Shown here piece by piece: positions 8,720 through 18,600 of a stretch of 38,660 nt of DNA. Within the stretch, counting starts at the first letter, position 1. The number at the start of each line of letters is the position of its first letter. The notes beneath the pieces are model-generated. The model did no database searches and was not told the origin of the DNA. It was given only the letters and a program-made list of their open reading frames with translations. A program made the translations under genes and the position numbers. Source of the stretch: Saprospiraceae bacterium (GTDB taxonomy: Bacteria; Bacteroidota; Bacteroidia; Chitinophagales; Saprospiraceae); assembly GCA_020436835.1 (NCBI GenBank), contig JAGQWZ010000603.1:1-38660 (forward strand). The letters are read 5' to 3'.

Positions 8720-8861
8720 ACCGAACTATTAATGATTATAAATGAATGCAATAATTAGTCCGGAGTGTGCCGGGTAAAACGATCAATAAATACAAAACGA
8801 AAACAGAGGATCTGGATTGTTACCTGATTAAGTCTTTTCTAAAACCTCTCTCCGCAACCAA

Positions 8862-9788
8862 TCAATTATCCTCAACCCAATTTAGTCGACCCAAACGGAT
8901 ACCATCCAAAGAAGGAAGGAGGCAGGCTATATACCATTGATTCTCGTACTGAAATATTTCCGGAGCTGCCACCGGTATTGATCCAACAAAATACCGGTCA
9001 TCGTCATATCCAAAATCAAGAGGATTAGGTGAGCGATATATATTTGTTTTATTGTCCTGCCCATATCGCTCCGTCCGGAATAGATAATATTGATTTTCCA
9101 TCTTTACCACAAACGGACATTCAGCCTGCCACAATTTGCCTTTGCCGACATGACCTCCGTAGGATACGATTTTCGATTCGCTCCAGCTCTTTAAGTCTTT
9201 GGATGTCCTGGCATAAATGGCTCCATCGTTATCGGGATGGGCGACATAATAACAGATCCAAAATTCACCGGTATGGATCACCATGGCATCACGGGTATTT
9301 GTCTCCTTACGGTCTCCAAATAAGGCTGGAGATCCATTAACAATTTTCCGGTTAAATTTTTTGCCGTCGATACTTTCTGCCAGGCAAATCCGGTTCCAGT
9401 CTCCATAAAACATTTTGTATTTACCATCCATTTTGATTACGTATGGTGCCTGCATTCCGCCGGCTTCTTCGCCCAGTGTCGTATCACCTCGCATCATAAT
9501 GCCTTTTGCGGTCCAATTTTTATCTATTAGATTATTTCCTTCCCATCCATGGAATAGACGGGTCTTTCCAGGCTCTTTTGTTTTTCTGATGCAGGACCAA
9601 ACCTGCCAGGTGCCATCATTTGCCTGCCATATACCAAAGTCCACCGGTTGTTGATCTTCTGAAGTAAGCTCACCCAGATCCGGGTTGTTAGCAATTTGCC
9701 ACCAGTCACTTACGAGTTCAGGTTTTAATTGGACTTCCTGTCGTGAGGTGAGGAACAAAAGTATGAAACTGAGCCAGAACATAGTCAA
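8862..9788 (-). CDS. Glycoside hydrolase of the GH32/GH43 five-bladed propeller type
   Basis: A 308-residue exported protein with an N-terminal signal (MTMFWLSFILLFLTSRQ). The core has the three acidic residues of the GH-F/GH-J clans in the expected order: D50 in QPVDFGIW, D167 in TRDAMVIH (compare RDP in GH32) and E223 in AECPFVVK (compare ECP in GH32). The strand SKDLKSWSES is also typical of these propellers. It would act on a fructan, arabinan or similar sugar in the periplasm or outside; the substrate cannot be read from the sequence. It is shorter than full GH32 enzymes and has no beta-sandwich domain. It lies among other exported proteins on the same strand but with gaps of 130-140 bp, so an operon is not certain. 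Confidence 0.72.
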   Translation of the reverse strand: MTMFWLSFILLFLTSRQEVQLKPELVSDWWQIANNPDLGELTSEDQQPVDFGIWQANDGTWQVWSCIRKTKEPGKTRLFHGWEGNNLIDKNWTAKGIMMRGDTTLGEEAGGMQAPYVIKMDGKYKMFYGDWNRICLAESIDGKKFNRKIVNGSPALFGDRKETNTRDAMVIHTGEFWICYYVAHPDNDGAIYARTSKDLKSWSESKIVSYGGHVGKGKLWQAECPFVVKMENQYYLFRTERYGQDNKTNIYRSPNPLDFGYDDDRYFVGSIPVAAPEIFQYENQWYIACLLPSLDGIRLGRLNWVEDN

Positions 9789-9919
9789 TCAGATAATTGA
9801 AATACAAAATAGTAAAATAATGGCAACGTCAATTCGGAAGAAGAAAGCTGCATCTCTTCTGTAAATCTTTCAGATTGGAATATGACAAATAAATGGGTGA
9901 ACCTCTTCTTGATCTACGA

Positions 9920-11812
9920 TCAGGATGTCTTAAAGAATCGGATAATTTCGGTATTTTCTTCTGTTTCTAGATTAAGAAAGTAGATCCCCGGAATAAGATT
10001 TTCGACATTTACTGAGGTTGGGTCCTGAATATTCCGTAGCACTATTTTCCCGGTATTATTGAGGATGCTGATCGACTTAATTCTTTGGGGTGATTCTATT
10101 TTTAAAAAATCGATCACCGGATTTGGATAGACCGATATTTCGAGCTCTTTTTTGCAATGACTTGATTGGGTAATTACTCGCGAAAATTCATAGGATCCAT
10201 CCAGGTCTACCTGTTTTAAACGGTAGTAGTTAAGTTCTGAAATATTTTCATCAATAAAAGAATAGACATTTGCATGATTTTCTTCCGGATCAATATTAGC
10301 CAGCGTGAAAAAGTCCATTCCATTCCGGCTAGTCTGCAATTCAAAATGACTGTGATTAATTTCAGCACCTACGGTCCAGGTGATTTTATTTTCGCAGTTT
10401 ATATTATTCACGGAGAAATCGATCAGCTCAACGGGGAGGAAAGAGGCATTAAGGATGAAATTATGATTTAAAGTACTGCCCGGGATAAAATTAATGATGG
10501 TATCCTTTGTCTCGTACCCGGTGCGGCTAATCCTTACCAATACCAGATTGCCGGCAGATCTTTGATTATTCGCAGATACGGTAGTCTGGTCAACCAGGCC
10601 GATGCCAAATTGACCTCCGTTTCGCGAGAATTGATAGCTACTGTCTATGGCGTATATCCGGACCAAAGCACTGTCAATAGTATTCTTCTCCTGATCCATG
10701 ATCTGCCCCCGCAGGTAACCCACCTGAGCCGAATAATCCGGCTGAAATACAAACAATCCGTGGGTCATATCAGAACCTAAAATGAGATCACTGCTGAAGA
10801 ATGGAAAGGCACCCCAGGCACCACTAAATCCGGAAGAGGCAGCATGGGTATCGTGACTTCCGATTTCCACCGGGATATCTGGTTGAGAGACGTCCACTAC
10901 TTTGATCCCCTCACTGTAATAAGAAATGATCAGATGATCTCCCTTTACATGGACATTGTGGGGGATAATGTTGTGGCTCAGGTTGGTAGCCGGAGCATAT
11001 TCTCCCAGGAATCTGATTTCATCCGGATCGGAGATGTCGTAGCTTTCTACCCGGGCACGATTGCGCTCATCGGTGGTAAACACCGTATTTCCATCGCTGC
11101 TTGTCCAGGTGTTATGGGTGAAAAACGTGCCGGTCTCCTGATTTGAAAGAACCTCGACATCGATTGGGATCGAGCTCCGGTCTAAACTGTGCAAAGTGAA
11201 AACGCCGTTATATATATCAGAGGTTACCATCATGCTACGTGCTTCATTGACGTAAACATCATGTGCATAAAGTGATGGACCATTACCGACAATTGGTGGA
11301 AGGGAATCACTTTGATTCAAATCGAAGATGACTACTCCTCCATTATTTATATTTCCACCGGCTATATAGAGAAACCCAAGATCATCTATATAAAGATTAT
11401 GTGCTTTCTGGAGTGTCTGACTGCCATTGAAGACAGGATGATAGGTCCAGTCCACAATCGAGTCAGCAGAAATCATATTAACCACCTGGATGCCGAAGTT
11501 GCCCTGATCAGCGACTATGTATATCCGGTCTCCCCGGCTTTTCATATCTCTCCAAACTCCAGATGCCCCCGGAACTTCATGGATCAGCACTGGCTGTGAT
11601 GGATCGGATAGATCATAAATTGAGATACCACACCTCGATCCAAGTACTGCGTATTCAATGCCATTACTATGTTGAAAGCCCCATACATCATTAAATCCGG
11701 TTTGACAGGGATCATCGGGATTGGACAATAGAGTCAGGTTGAAATCATTTTGTCCGATCAGAGAGGCAATGATGGTTAAAGTGAAGAAGATCGATACCGC
11801 AGACTTTGTCAT
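9920..11812 (-). CDS. Choice-of-anchor B (LVIVD repeat) protein with T9SS sorting domain
   Basis: A 630-residue secreted protein. After a signal peptide (MTKSAVSIFFTLTIIASLIG) come about 350 residues of LVIVD-type repeats typical of choice-of-anchor B proteins (GISIYDLSDPSQPVLIHEV, IQVVNMISADS, VVIFDLNQSDS, ARVESYDISDPDEIRFL, IKVVDVSQPDIPVEIG). Residues of about 360-455 form a carboxypeptidase-regulatory-like beta domain. The C-terminal 80 residues carry a T9SS type A sorting domain (ISVYPNPVIDFLKIESP, NLIPGIYFLNLETEENTEII), so the protein is expected to be exported across the outer membrane and anchored or released. No catalytic site is seen; it is probably a surface binding protein. Confidence 0.85.
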   Translation of the reverse strand: MTKSAVSIFFTLTIIASLIGQNDFNLTLLSNPDDPCQTGFNDVWGFQHSNGIEYAVLGSRCGISIYDLSDPSQPVLIHEVPGASGVWRDMKSRGDRIYIVADQGNFGIQVVNMISADSIVDWTYHPVFNGSQTLQKAHNLYIDDLGFLYIAGGNINNGGVVIFDLNQSDSLPPIVGNGPSLYAHDVYVNEARSMMVTSDIYNGVFTLHSLDRSSIPIDVEVLSNQETGTFFTHNTWTSSDGNTVFTTDERNRARVESYDISDPDEIRFLGEYAPATNLSHNIIPHNVHVKGDHLIISYYSEGIKVVDVSQPDIPVEIGSHDTHAASSGFSGAWGAFPFFSSDLILGSDMTHGLFVFQPDYSAQVGYLRGQIMDQEKNTIDSALVRIYAIDSSYQFSRNGGQFGIGLVDQTTVSANNQRSAGNLVLVRISRTGYETKDTIINFIPGSTLNHNFILNASFLPVELIDFSVNNINCENKITWTVGAEINHSHFELQTSRNGMDFFTLANIDPEENHANVYSFIDENISELNYYRLKQVDLDGSYEFSRVITQSSHCKKELEISVYPNPVIDFLKIESPQRIKSISILNNTGKIVLRNIQDPTSVNVENLIPGIYFLNLETEENTEIIRFFKTS

Positions 11813-11961
11813 GTGTGGATTCCTTATTCTATAGAATTACGTTTGAAGTTTCCCAGTGCGTCCCGCATATGCCTGGCGTCAATTCTAACCGGCTCACAGT
11901 TAAAAACCTTGATACCGTCATATTTATTGCCGTTGCCCGGACTACTTAAAAACAATCATTT

Positions 11962-14112
11962 TTAGTTCTTAAGGCCACCCTTACCCGCCAAATCCAGTAA
12001 AAAGGCGTATTCCATTGCAGTTTCCTTATGTCTCTGAAAACGGCCTGCAGCACCACTGTGTCCGGTTTCCATGTTGGTGTGAAGGAGAAGGGGATTTCGA
12101 TCGGTCTTGAGATCCCGGAGTTTAGCGACCCATTTGGCGGGTTCCCAATACTGCACCTGGGAGTCATGTAAACCGGTCGTTACCAGGATCGCAGGATAGG
12201 CCTTAGACTCTACATTGTCATAGGGTGAGTACGATTTCATGTAGGTGTAGTAATCAAGCTGGTTGGGATTACCCCACTCGTCATATTCTCCCGTGGTGAG
12301 GGGTATACTCTCATCCAACATCGTGGTAACTACATCAACAAATGGGACCGCAGCAATCACACCTTTGAAGAGTTCCGGGGCCATATTGATTACGGCACCA
12401 ATTAGAAGTCCACCAGCACTCCCTCCAATGCCAAACAGATTCTCTTCACTGGTATATTTTTGAGAGACCAGATGTCTGGCGCAATCAATAAAGTCGGTAA
12501 ACGTGTTTTTCTTATTAAAGAATTTTCCCGCCTCATACCATTGCCGGCCCATTTCTTGTCCTCCTCGTATGTGAGCAATTGCGAAAACAAAGCCCCGATC
12601 AATCAGACTCAGCCTGGCAGAGTTAAATGTGGGATCAATACTGAAGCCGTAGCTGCCATAACCATAGAGCAGCAATGGATGGCTGCCGTCTCGGCTAAAT
12701 CCCTTCCGGTATACCAGGGATATCGGTACCCGGACTCCATCTCTGGCAGTGGCATAAATGCGCTCCGAAGTATAGTCTTCCGGGTTGAAATCACCGACTA
12801 CTTCTTCCTGTTTAAGCAACTCCAGCTTACGGGTTCGCATATTATAGTCATAGGTCGTATTGGGAGTGGTTAGACTGGTGAATCCGATCCGGACTACATC
12901 TGTATCGAAATTCCTATTGATACTGGTATAGCAGGTGTAAGTTTCCTGCTGGAAATCTATGAAGTGCTCAGCTCCGGACAGATCTCGAATGTTCAATTTG
13001 GTAAGACCGTCAACGCGCTCGCTCAAGACAAGGAAATCCTTAAAAACATCCACATCATCGAGCAGCACATCACTGCGATGCGCAATGATTTCCTTCCAGT
13101 TTTCCTTACCGGTATTTCGTTCATCAGTCACCATTAATCGGAAGTTGGGAGCATCTGACCAATTAGTCCGGATGTAAAATCGATCTCCTCCGTGTGTAAT
13201 AAAGTGTTCATGCTTTTCTTCTCTTGGTAGAAATATCCTGAATTTTCCAAGGGGATCGTCTGCATTCAGTATTCTGTATTCATTGGAAAGTGTGGCATAG
13301 CTGCCGATGATCAGGAATTTTCTCGAAGTCGTCTTATAGATATAGGTATTGAAAGTCTCATCCTGTTCATGAAAGACCTCAATATCACTTGCGGGGGCGG
13401 TACCCAGCACATGACGGAAGATTTTGAAGGGACGCAGGGAGGCATCTTTCCGGGTATAGAAAACCGTGTTATTATCATTGGCCCAAACTGCCTGACCGGT
13501 GGTGTTTTCGATGACATCCGGGAGCATTTCTCCGGTTTCCAGATTTTTAAAACGCAAGGTATAGATACGCCGGCTAAGGGTATCCTCCCCATAAGCTAAA
13601 ATTTTATTATCCTCGCTTACGGACCGACCGCCAATCAGATAGAAATCAAAGGGCTTAGCCAGTTCGTTGGCATCCAGCATAATTTCTTCCGTTGCCTCCA
13701 AACTCCCCTTTTTTCTGGCATAGATTGGATGTTCTTTTCCTTCCTCATAGCGGGTGAGATAATAGTAACCATTATCCAGAAAAGGTACAGACATATCGGT
13801 TTGTTTAATGCGGCCGATTATTTCCTCGAAAAGTTCGTCCTGAAGCTTTTCGGTGTGCGCCATCATCGCATCTGTATAATCATTTTCAGCTTCCAGATAG
13901 GCGACCACATCGTCGTTTTCCCGTTGATTCAGCCAGTAATACGGGTCAACCCGGGTATCCCCGTGCATCGTTAAATTTTTAGGTTTTTTATCAACCTTAG
14001 GTGGTATTATTTCCATCTTTGTATAAAGAGATTCAGTCATTTTTTGTTCTTCTTTGCAAGCAAAGAGCGACATCATAAGAAGGGGCAAGAGATAAATACT
14101 AATCTTTTTCAT
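11962..14112 (-). CDS. ptrB: Oligopeptidase B (S9A) with a lipoprotein signal
   Basis: A 716-residue serine peptidase of the prolyl oligopeptidase family. The N-terminal half is a propeller (DPYYWLNQRENDDVVAYLEAE at its start) and the C-terminal half an alpha/beta hydrolase. The triad is intact: S565 in GGSAGG, D650 in LHDSQVQ and H685 in TGHSGAAG; the spacings of 85 and 35 are those of E. coli oligopeptidase B. Such enzymes cut after Lys or Arg in short peptides. I start at ATG 14112 (MKKISIYLLPLLMMSLFAC) because it gives a lipobox at LFAC; an ATG seven codons upstream (14133) is less likely. Most family members are cytosolic, so the lipoprotein signal is unusual. It is divergent from the MATE gene. 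Confidence 0.9.
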   Translation of the reverse strand: MKKISIYLLPLLMMSLFACKEEQKMTESLYTKMEIIPPKVDKKPKNLTMHGDTRVDPYYWLNQRENDDVVAYLEAENDYTDAMMAHTEKLQDELFEEIIGRIKQTDMSVPFLDNGYYYLTRYEEGKEHPIYARKKGSLEATEEIMLDANELAKPFDFYLIGGRSVSEDNKILAYGEDTLSRRIYTLRFKNLETGEMLPDVIENTTGQAVWANDNNTVFYTRKDASLRPFKIFRHVLGTAPASDIEVFHEQDETFNTYIYKTTSRKFLIIGSYATLSNEYRILNADDPLGKFRIFLPREEKHEHFITHGGDRFYIRTNWSDAPNFRLMVTDERNTGKENWKEIIAHRSDVLLDDVDVFKDFLVLSERVDGLTKLNIRDLSGAEHFIDFQQETYTCYTSINRNFDTDVVRIGFTSLTTPNTTYDYNMRTRKLELLKQEEVVGDFNPEDYTSERIYATARDGVRVPISLVYRKGFSRDGSHPLLLYGYGSYGFSIDPTFNSARLSLIDRGFVFAIAHIRGGQEMGRQWYEAGKFFNKKNTFTDFIDCARHLVSQKYTSEENLFGIGGSAGGLLIGAVINMAPELFKGVIAAVPFVDVVTTMLDESIPLTTGEYDEWGNPNQLDYYTYMKSYSPYDNVESKAYPAILVTTGLHDSQVQYWEPAKWVAKLRDLKTDRNPLLLHTNMETGHSGAAGRFQRHKETAMEYAFLLDLAGKGGLKN

Positions 14113-14229
14113 AGCTATATGTCGCTTTGTCAAAAGAAATATCCATCTGTGAAATGAGGTTACACGATGATAAGGTCAATATTACAGATGGCGGGTTTTT
14201 ACTAGTTTGGCAAATGTAATCATTCGGGA

Positions 14230-15567
14230 TTGAAACTAAACCTCACATACCGTCAAATTCTAGCCATTTCCGCACCAATCATGATTGGTAGTGCTGCGCA
14301 AAATGTAATCACCCTTAGTGACAGTGTTTTTCTGTACCATGTAGGGGAGTCGGACTTTGCCGCCATTGGATTTGTGGGTGTTTTTTATCTGATTATTATG
14401 GCCATTGGCTATGGATTCAGCCGGGGAGGACAGATTCTTGTAGCCCGCCGGTGTGGTGAGGGTGAATACAAGAGGGCTGGATCCACTTTCTATTCAATGC
14501 TCTACTTCGAAATTATCCTTGCGCTATTCTTTTTCCTGTTTATCGTATTTGGCTGCCCTTATTTTTTCAGGCTATTTGTCGATACTGAAATCATCTATCA
14601 AAAGAGTCTGGAGTACCTGAAATACCGCGCATTCGGAGTCTTTCCTGCTTTCATTGGGGTATCACTAATCGCATTCTACACGGGAATCGCACGGACCAAG
14701 ATCATCTTGTACGACACAATTGTACTCATCATCGTGAATATCGTGCTGAACTATGGGTTAATATTTGGACACTGGGGTTTACCTGAGATGGGAATTTCCG
14801 GTGCCGGACTGGCCAGTACTTTGGCAGAATTGGCTGCTTTAGTGGTCTTCAGCATTTATATGTTTTTCGATCGGGCCTTAAGACCTTTCAGATTGCTGAA
14901 GATACAGCGCCTGGATTCATCTCTGATTCGGAGTAATTTTCGGATCGCCAGTCCCATTGTTGCTCAGGCGGTGGTGGGTTTGGGAAGTTGGTTTTTCTTC
15001 TTCGCTATCATCGAAAACATGGGACAACGGGAGTTAGCAATCAGTAATCTGGCCCGGGTAGTCTATCTGGTCTTAAGCATCCCTTGTTGGGGATATTCTG
15101 TGGGCGTCAATACCCTGGTCAGTAATTTTATTGGTCAGAACCAAATGGAAAATGTGTGGCAGGCAATCAAAAAGACCATGATTATTTGTGTGGGCAGTAC
15201 GCTTTTACTGGCGATCCCCGTGTTATTATTTCCTCAGTATCTACTGTACCCCTTCCTGGGATCCGAAGACATGTCCCTGTTTGTCGATGCCCAGCCTATC
15301 TTTTACATCCTGTTTGTGATCCTGACTTTGTTTTCGGTTGGCGGTATTTATTTCAACGGTATGGCGGGTACGGGGGCCACCCTGGCTGGTTTGAGGATTC
15401 AGGCAATTTGTGTTGTGTTTTACGTTATACTGATATACATTCTGGTCAATTATTTTAAAGTGAGTTTGACCACAGCATGGAGTATCGAGGTATTCTATTG
15501 GCTTCCTTTGATCTACCTGGTTCATATGTATATGACAGGAGAAAAATGGAAACTTCTTCAGGTATAG
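14230..15567 (+). CDS. MATE family efflux transporter
   Basis: A 445-residue integral membrane protein with about 12 predicted segments in two related halves, typical of multidrug and toxin extrusion transporters. The N-terminal stretch ILAISAPIMIGSAAQN and the following LSDSVFLYHVGESDFAAIGF match the conserved start of the family, and the second half begins at IASPIVAQAVVGLGSW. It would export a small molecule in exchange for Na+ or H+. No ATG fits; translation probably begins at the TTG at 14230. It is divergent from the oligopeptidase B gene with 117 bp between, and smc follows 62 bp after its stop but with its own promoter. Confidence 0.88.
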   Translation: MKLNLTYRQILAISAPIMIGSAAQNVITLSDSVFLYHVGESDFAAIGFVGVFYLIIMAIGYGFSRGGQILVARRCGEGEYKRAGSTFYSMLYFEIILALFFFLFIVFGCPYFFRLFVDTEIIYQKSLEYLKYRAFGVFPAFIGVSLIAFYTGIARTKIILYDTIVLIIVNIVLNYGLIFGHWGLPEMGISGAGLASTLAELAALVVFSIYMFFDRALRPFRLLKIQRLDSSLIRSNFRIASPIVAQAVVGLGSWFFFFAIIENMGQRELAISNLARVVYLVLSIPCWGYSVGVNTLVSNFIGQNQMENVWQAIKKTMIICVGSTLLLAIPVLLFPQYLLYPFLGSEDMSLFVDAQPIFYILFVILTLFSVGGIYFNGMAGTGATLAGLRIQAICVVFYVILIYILVNYFKVSLTTAWSIEVFYWLPLIYLVHMYMTGEKWKLLQV

Positions 15568-15594
15568 TTATACACACATGTGGATATGTTATCA

Positions 15595-15624
15595 TTTGAT
15601 CGGATCTTAAATAGGCTATATTTG
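15595..15624 (+). promoter_or_regulatory. Bacteroidota-type promoter of smc (leaderless)
   Basis: TTTG at 15595-15598 and a perfect TAnnTTTG box, TATATTTG at 15617-15624, are separated by 18 bp, close to the usual 19-21. The box ends five bases before the GTG start of smc, so transcription should begin at or next to the start codon. Confidence 0.5.
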
Positions 15625-15629
15625 CCCGC

Positions 15630-18600
15630 GTGAGACTACAGAAATTAGAAATAAAGGGGTTTAAGAGTTTCGCTAATGAAACTGTTATACACTTCAATGA
15701 GGATGTCATCGGAGTAGTTGGCCCAAATGGTGCTGGAAAGTCAAATCTGGTGGATGCCATTCGCTGGGTTTTGGGAGAACAGAAAAGTAAGGATCTCCGT
15801 CTGGAGAAGATGCAGGATGTTATTTTCAATGGAACCAAGAAGCGAAAGGCAGGAGGAGTGGCTTATGTAGCACTTACCTTTGAGAACACTAAAAATCTGC
15901 TTCCCACCGAATATCAAACGGTGACTATTGCCCGGTATCTCTATCGATCCGGGGAAAGTGAGTACCGTCTCAATAATGTGGTCTGCCGACTTAAAGATAT
16001 CCGGTCTTTGTTTCTTGATACCGGGATCGGTTCCAACTCTTATGCCATTATTGCGCTGGGTATGGTGGAAGATATCCTGAGTGACAAGGACAATGCCCGC
16101 CGAAAGATGTTTGAACAAGCGGCCGGGATCTCAAAGTACAAAACCAGGAAAGCGGAGACGATCAATAAATTGAATGCCACCCAGGCAGACCTGGACCGGG
16201 TGGAGGATCTTCTCTTTGAGATCGAGGGGAACATGAAAACCCTGGAGAAGCAGGCAAAGCGCACAAAGAAATTCTTCGAGCTTAAGGAGCAATACCGGGA
16301 GTTGAGCATTCAGCTTGCCGTGATAAAAATTAAGGATCTGAAAGAGAACTACAATTCTCTTTCGGAAACTATAGGTAAGGAGCAGGATACCTATCGGGCC
16401 ATGGATTCGCGGTTGCACCAGCTTGAGTCTGACCTGGAAAGTCTGAAGCAGAAACACCTGGATAAAGAAAAGTCACTCAGCGATTTTCAACGGAGTATGA
16501 ATGAGCTGATCTCAAGCATCAGAACCGGCGAAAACGAAAAGAAAATTGTCGAGCAGAAACAGGATTTTCTCAAACAAAACCGGAACAATACGGAAAACCG
16601 GCTTCGACTGAATCGGGATCGTATCGACACGATTCAGGCTTCACTGGGAAAGTACAAGGTTGAAATAGAAGAAATAAAGCTGGCGGAGTCCGAATTGCAG
16701 CGGGAATTGGAAGAAGCTATCTCAGAACTGGATAAAATCCGGTCCGGTCACGGCAGCACGAAGGAGACTCTCGATCAAATAATGAAGGGACACCAGGCTA
16801 AACAGACCGCACTCGTAGCCATGGAAAAGCGTTTGGTGGTCAATGATACCAACAGCCAAAGCACCCAACGGGAGATTGAGAAAATCAAGGAGCAAATTAG
16901 CAGTAGGAGTGAGGAGTATCAGCAGATTGAAAATGCACTTGACGCTCTGAGTAAGAAACTTATCGGGCAAACTGAACTGATCGAGGCATTGGAGCAAAAG
17001 GAATTGGAGAGACAGTCGGAAATTGCATCCCTGGAAGAGGAGGAAGACAGAGTTTCGAAGTCCCTGAACGATGTTAACCGGCAAATGGATGCCAAGCAGC
17101 ATGAGTTTGATTTGATCAAGAGTCTGGTGGATAAGCTGGAAGGTTTCCCGGATAGTATAAAATTTCTCAATAAGTCTGAAAAATGGGGCAAGAACGTTCC
17201 CTTGCTATCTGATCTTATCTATTGTCCTGAACATTACCGGGTGATCATTGAGAATTACCTTGAACCTTATCTCAATCACTATGTAGTTGATTCTCTCGAT
17301 GATGCTGCGGCAGCAATCAAACTCTTGTCAAACGCTCAGAAAGGAAGAGCTAATTTCTTTGTCCTGGAAGCCTTTGGCGAATCACTGAGCCCCGCAGTAA
17401 GCATTGAGAATGCACACCAGGCAGTGGGTGTAGTCGAAGTGGAAGAGAAATACCGTCCGGTAGTCAACTATTTGCTGCACAATGTCTTCATCGTTGAGGA
17501 CTCCAATGATTTGGACCGTGATTTACTCGACAGCAACATCACTATTCTTTCTGCAGATGGCCTCTATGTAAAAAGAAAACACAGTTTGTCCGGAGGTTCG
17601 GTCGGTCTGTTTGAGGGCAAGAAATTGGGTAGAAAGAAACATCTGAAGAAGTTAGAGGAGACACTGCGGGAACTGCAGGGTAAAGCAGAGGTAAAAGAAA
17701 ATAAACTAGATGAAATAAATGACAAGTTGGCGGATCTCCAGGAAGCCGAAGATGCTCAGGAATTAGATCTCGAAAGGAAGAGGCTGGAAGAGCTGAAAAG
17801 AGAAGAAGTGTACCTTCGAAGCCGTCAGGAACACTTTCAGGATCTGCAAACGGGATCGGATCGTACTATCGGAGATCTCAGGGAAAATTTAACCACACTG
17901 GCATCAGAAGAAGAGGAGCTGAAAAAGCAGATCGACAAGCTACGAAGCGAGGTTGATGCGGAACATGAAGAAATGGTATCGGTAGACAATACCTACACGG
18001 AGATCGCCAGTCAATTAGCCCATCAAAATGCGCTCGTCAATGCCAAAAACATTGAATTAGTCAAGATTCAGGGAAACCTCCAAACGATCGAAAGGGAGCA
18101 AAGCTTCAGCAATCATCAAATACAGGAACTAACTCAGCAGTTGGAGAGCGATACGGTACTCCTGGAAGAAATAGAGGGTGAACAGGAAGAGCTTGTTCAG
18201 AAATGGCATGACCTGGATAGTAGTTTGAAAGATTTCTATGAAGTAAGGAAGAGCCGTGAGTCGGACCTGTCCGGATTGGAGCAGTCTTATTACGAAGCCA
18301 GGGGAGAGATCTCCGGACTGGAAGATCAGATACGATTAACCCATAAGAAGCAAAATGACCAGCAGCAGTTGATCAATGATCTGAAGGACAGCTTTACCGA
18401 GGTTAAATTCAAGATGAGCAACGTCGGAGAGCGACTAAAGATTGAATTTGATATTGAGTTAAATCAGGTTCTACAGCAGGAAGAAGTAGATGAAGAAATC
18501 AACCTTACCGAGCTGGACGAAAAGGTAGAAAGACTGCGAAACCGCATTCAGAACTACGGAGAAATCAATCCGATGGCCGTAGAGGCATATGATGAGATGC

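Noticed and set aside
12460..12873. Plus-strand ORF of 137 codons opposite oligopeptidase B
   Set aside because: It sits entirely over the catalytic domain of a well-supported gene and shows no protein-like features.
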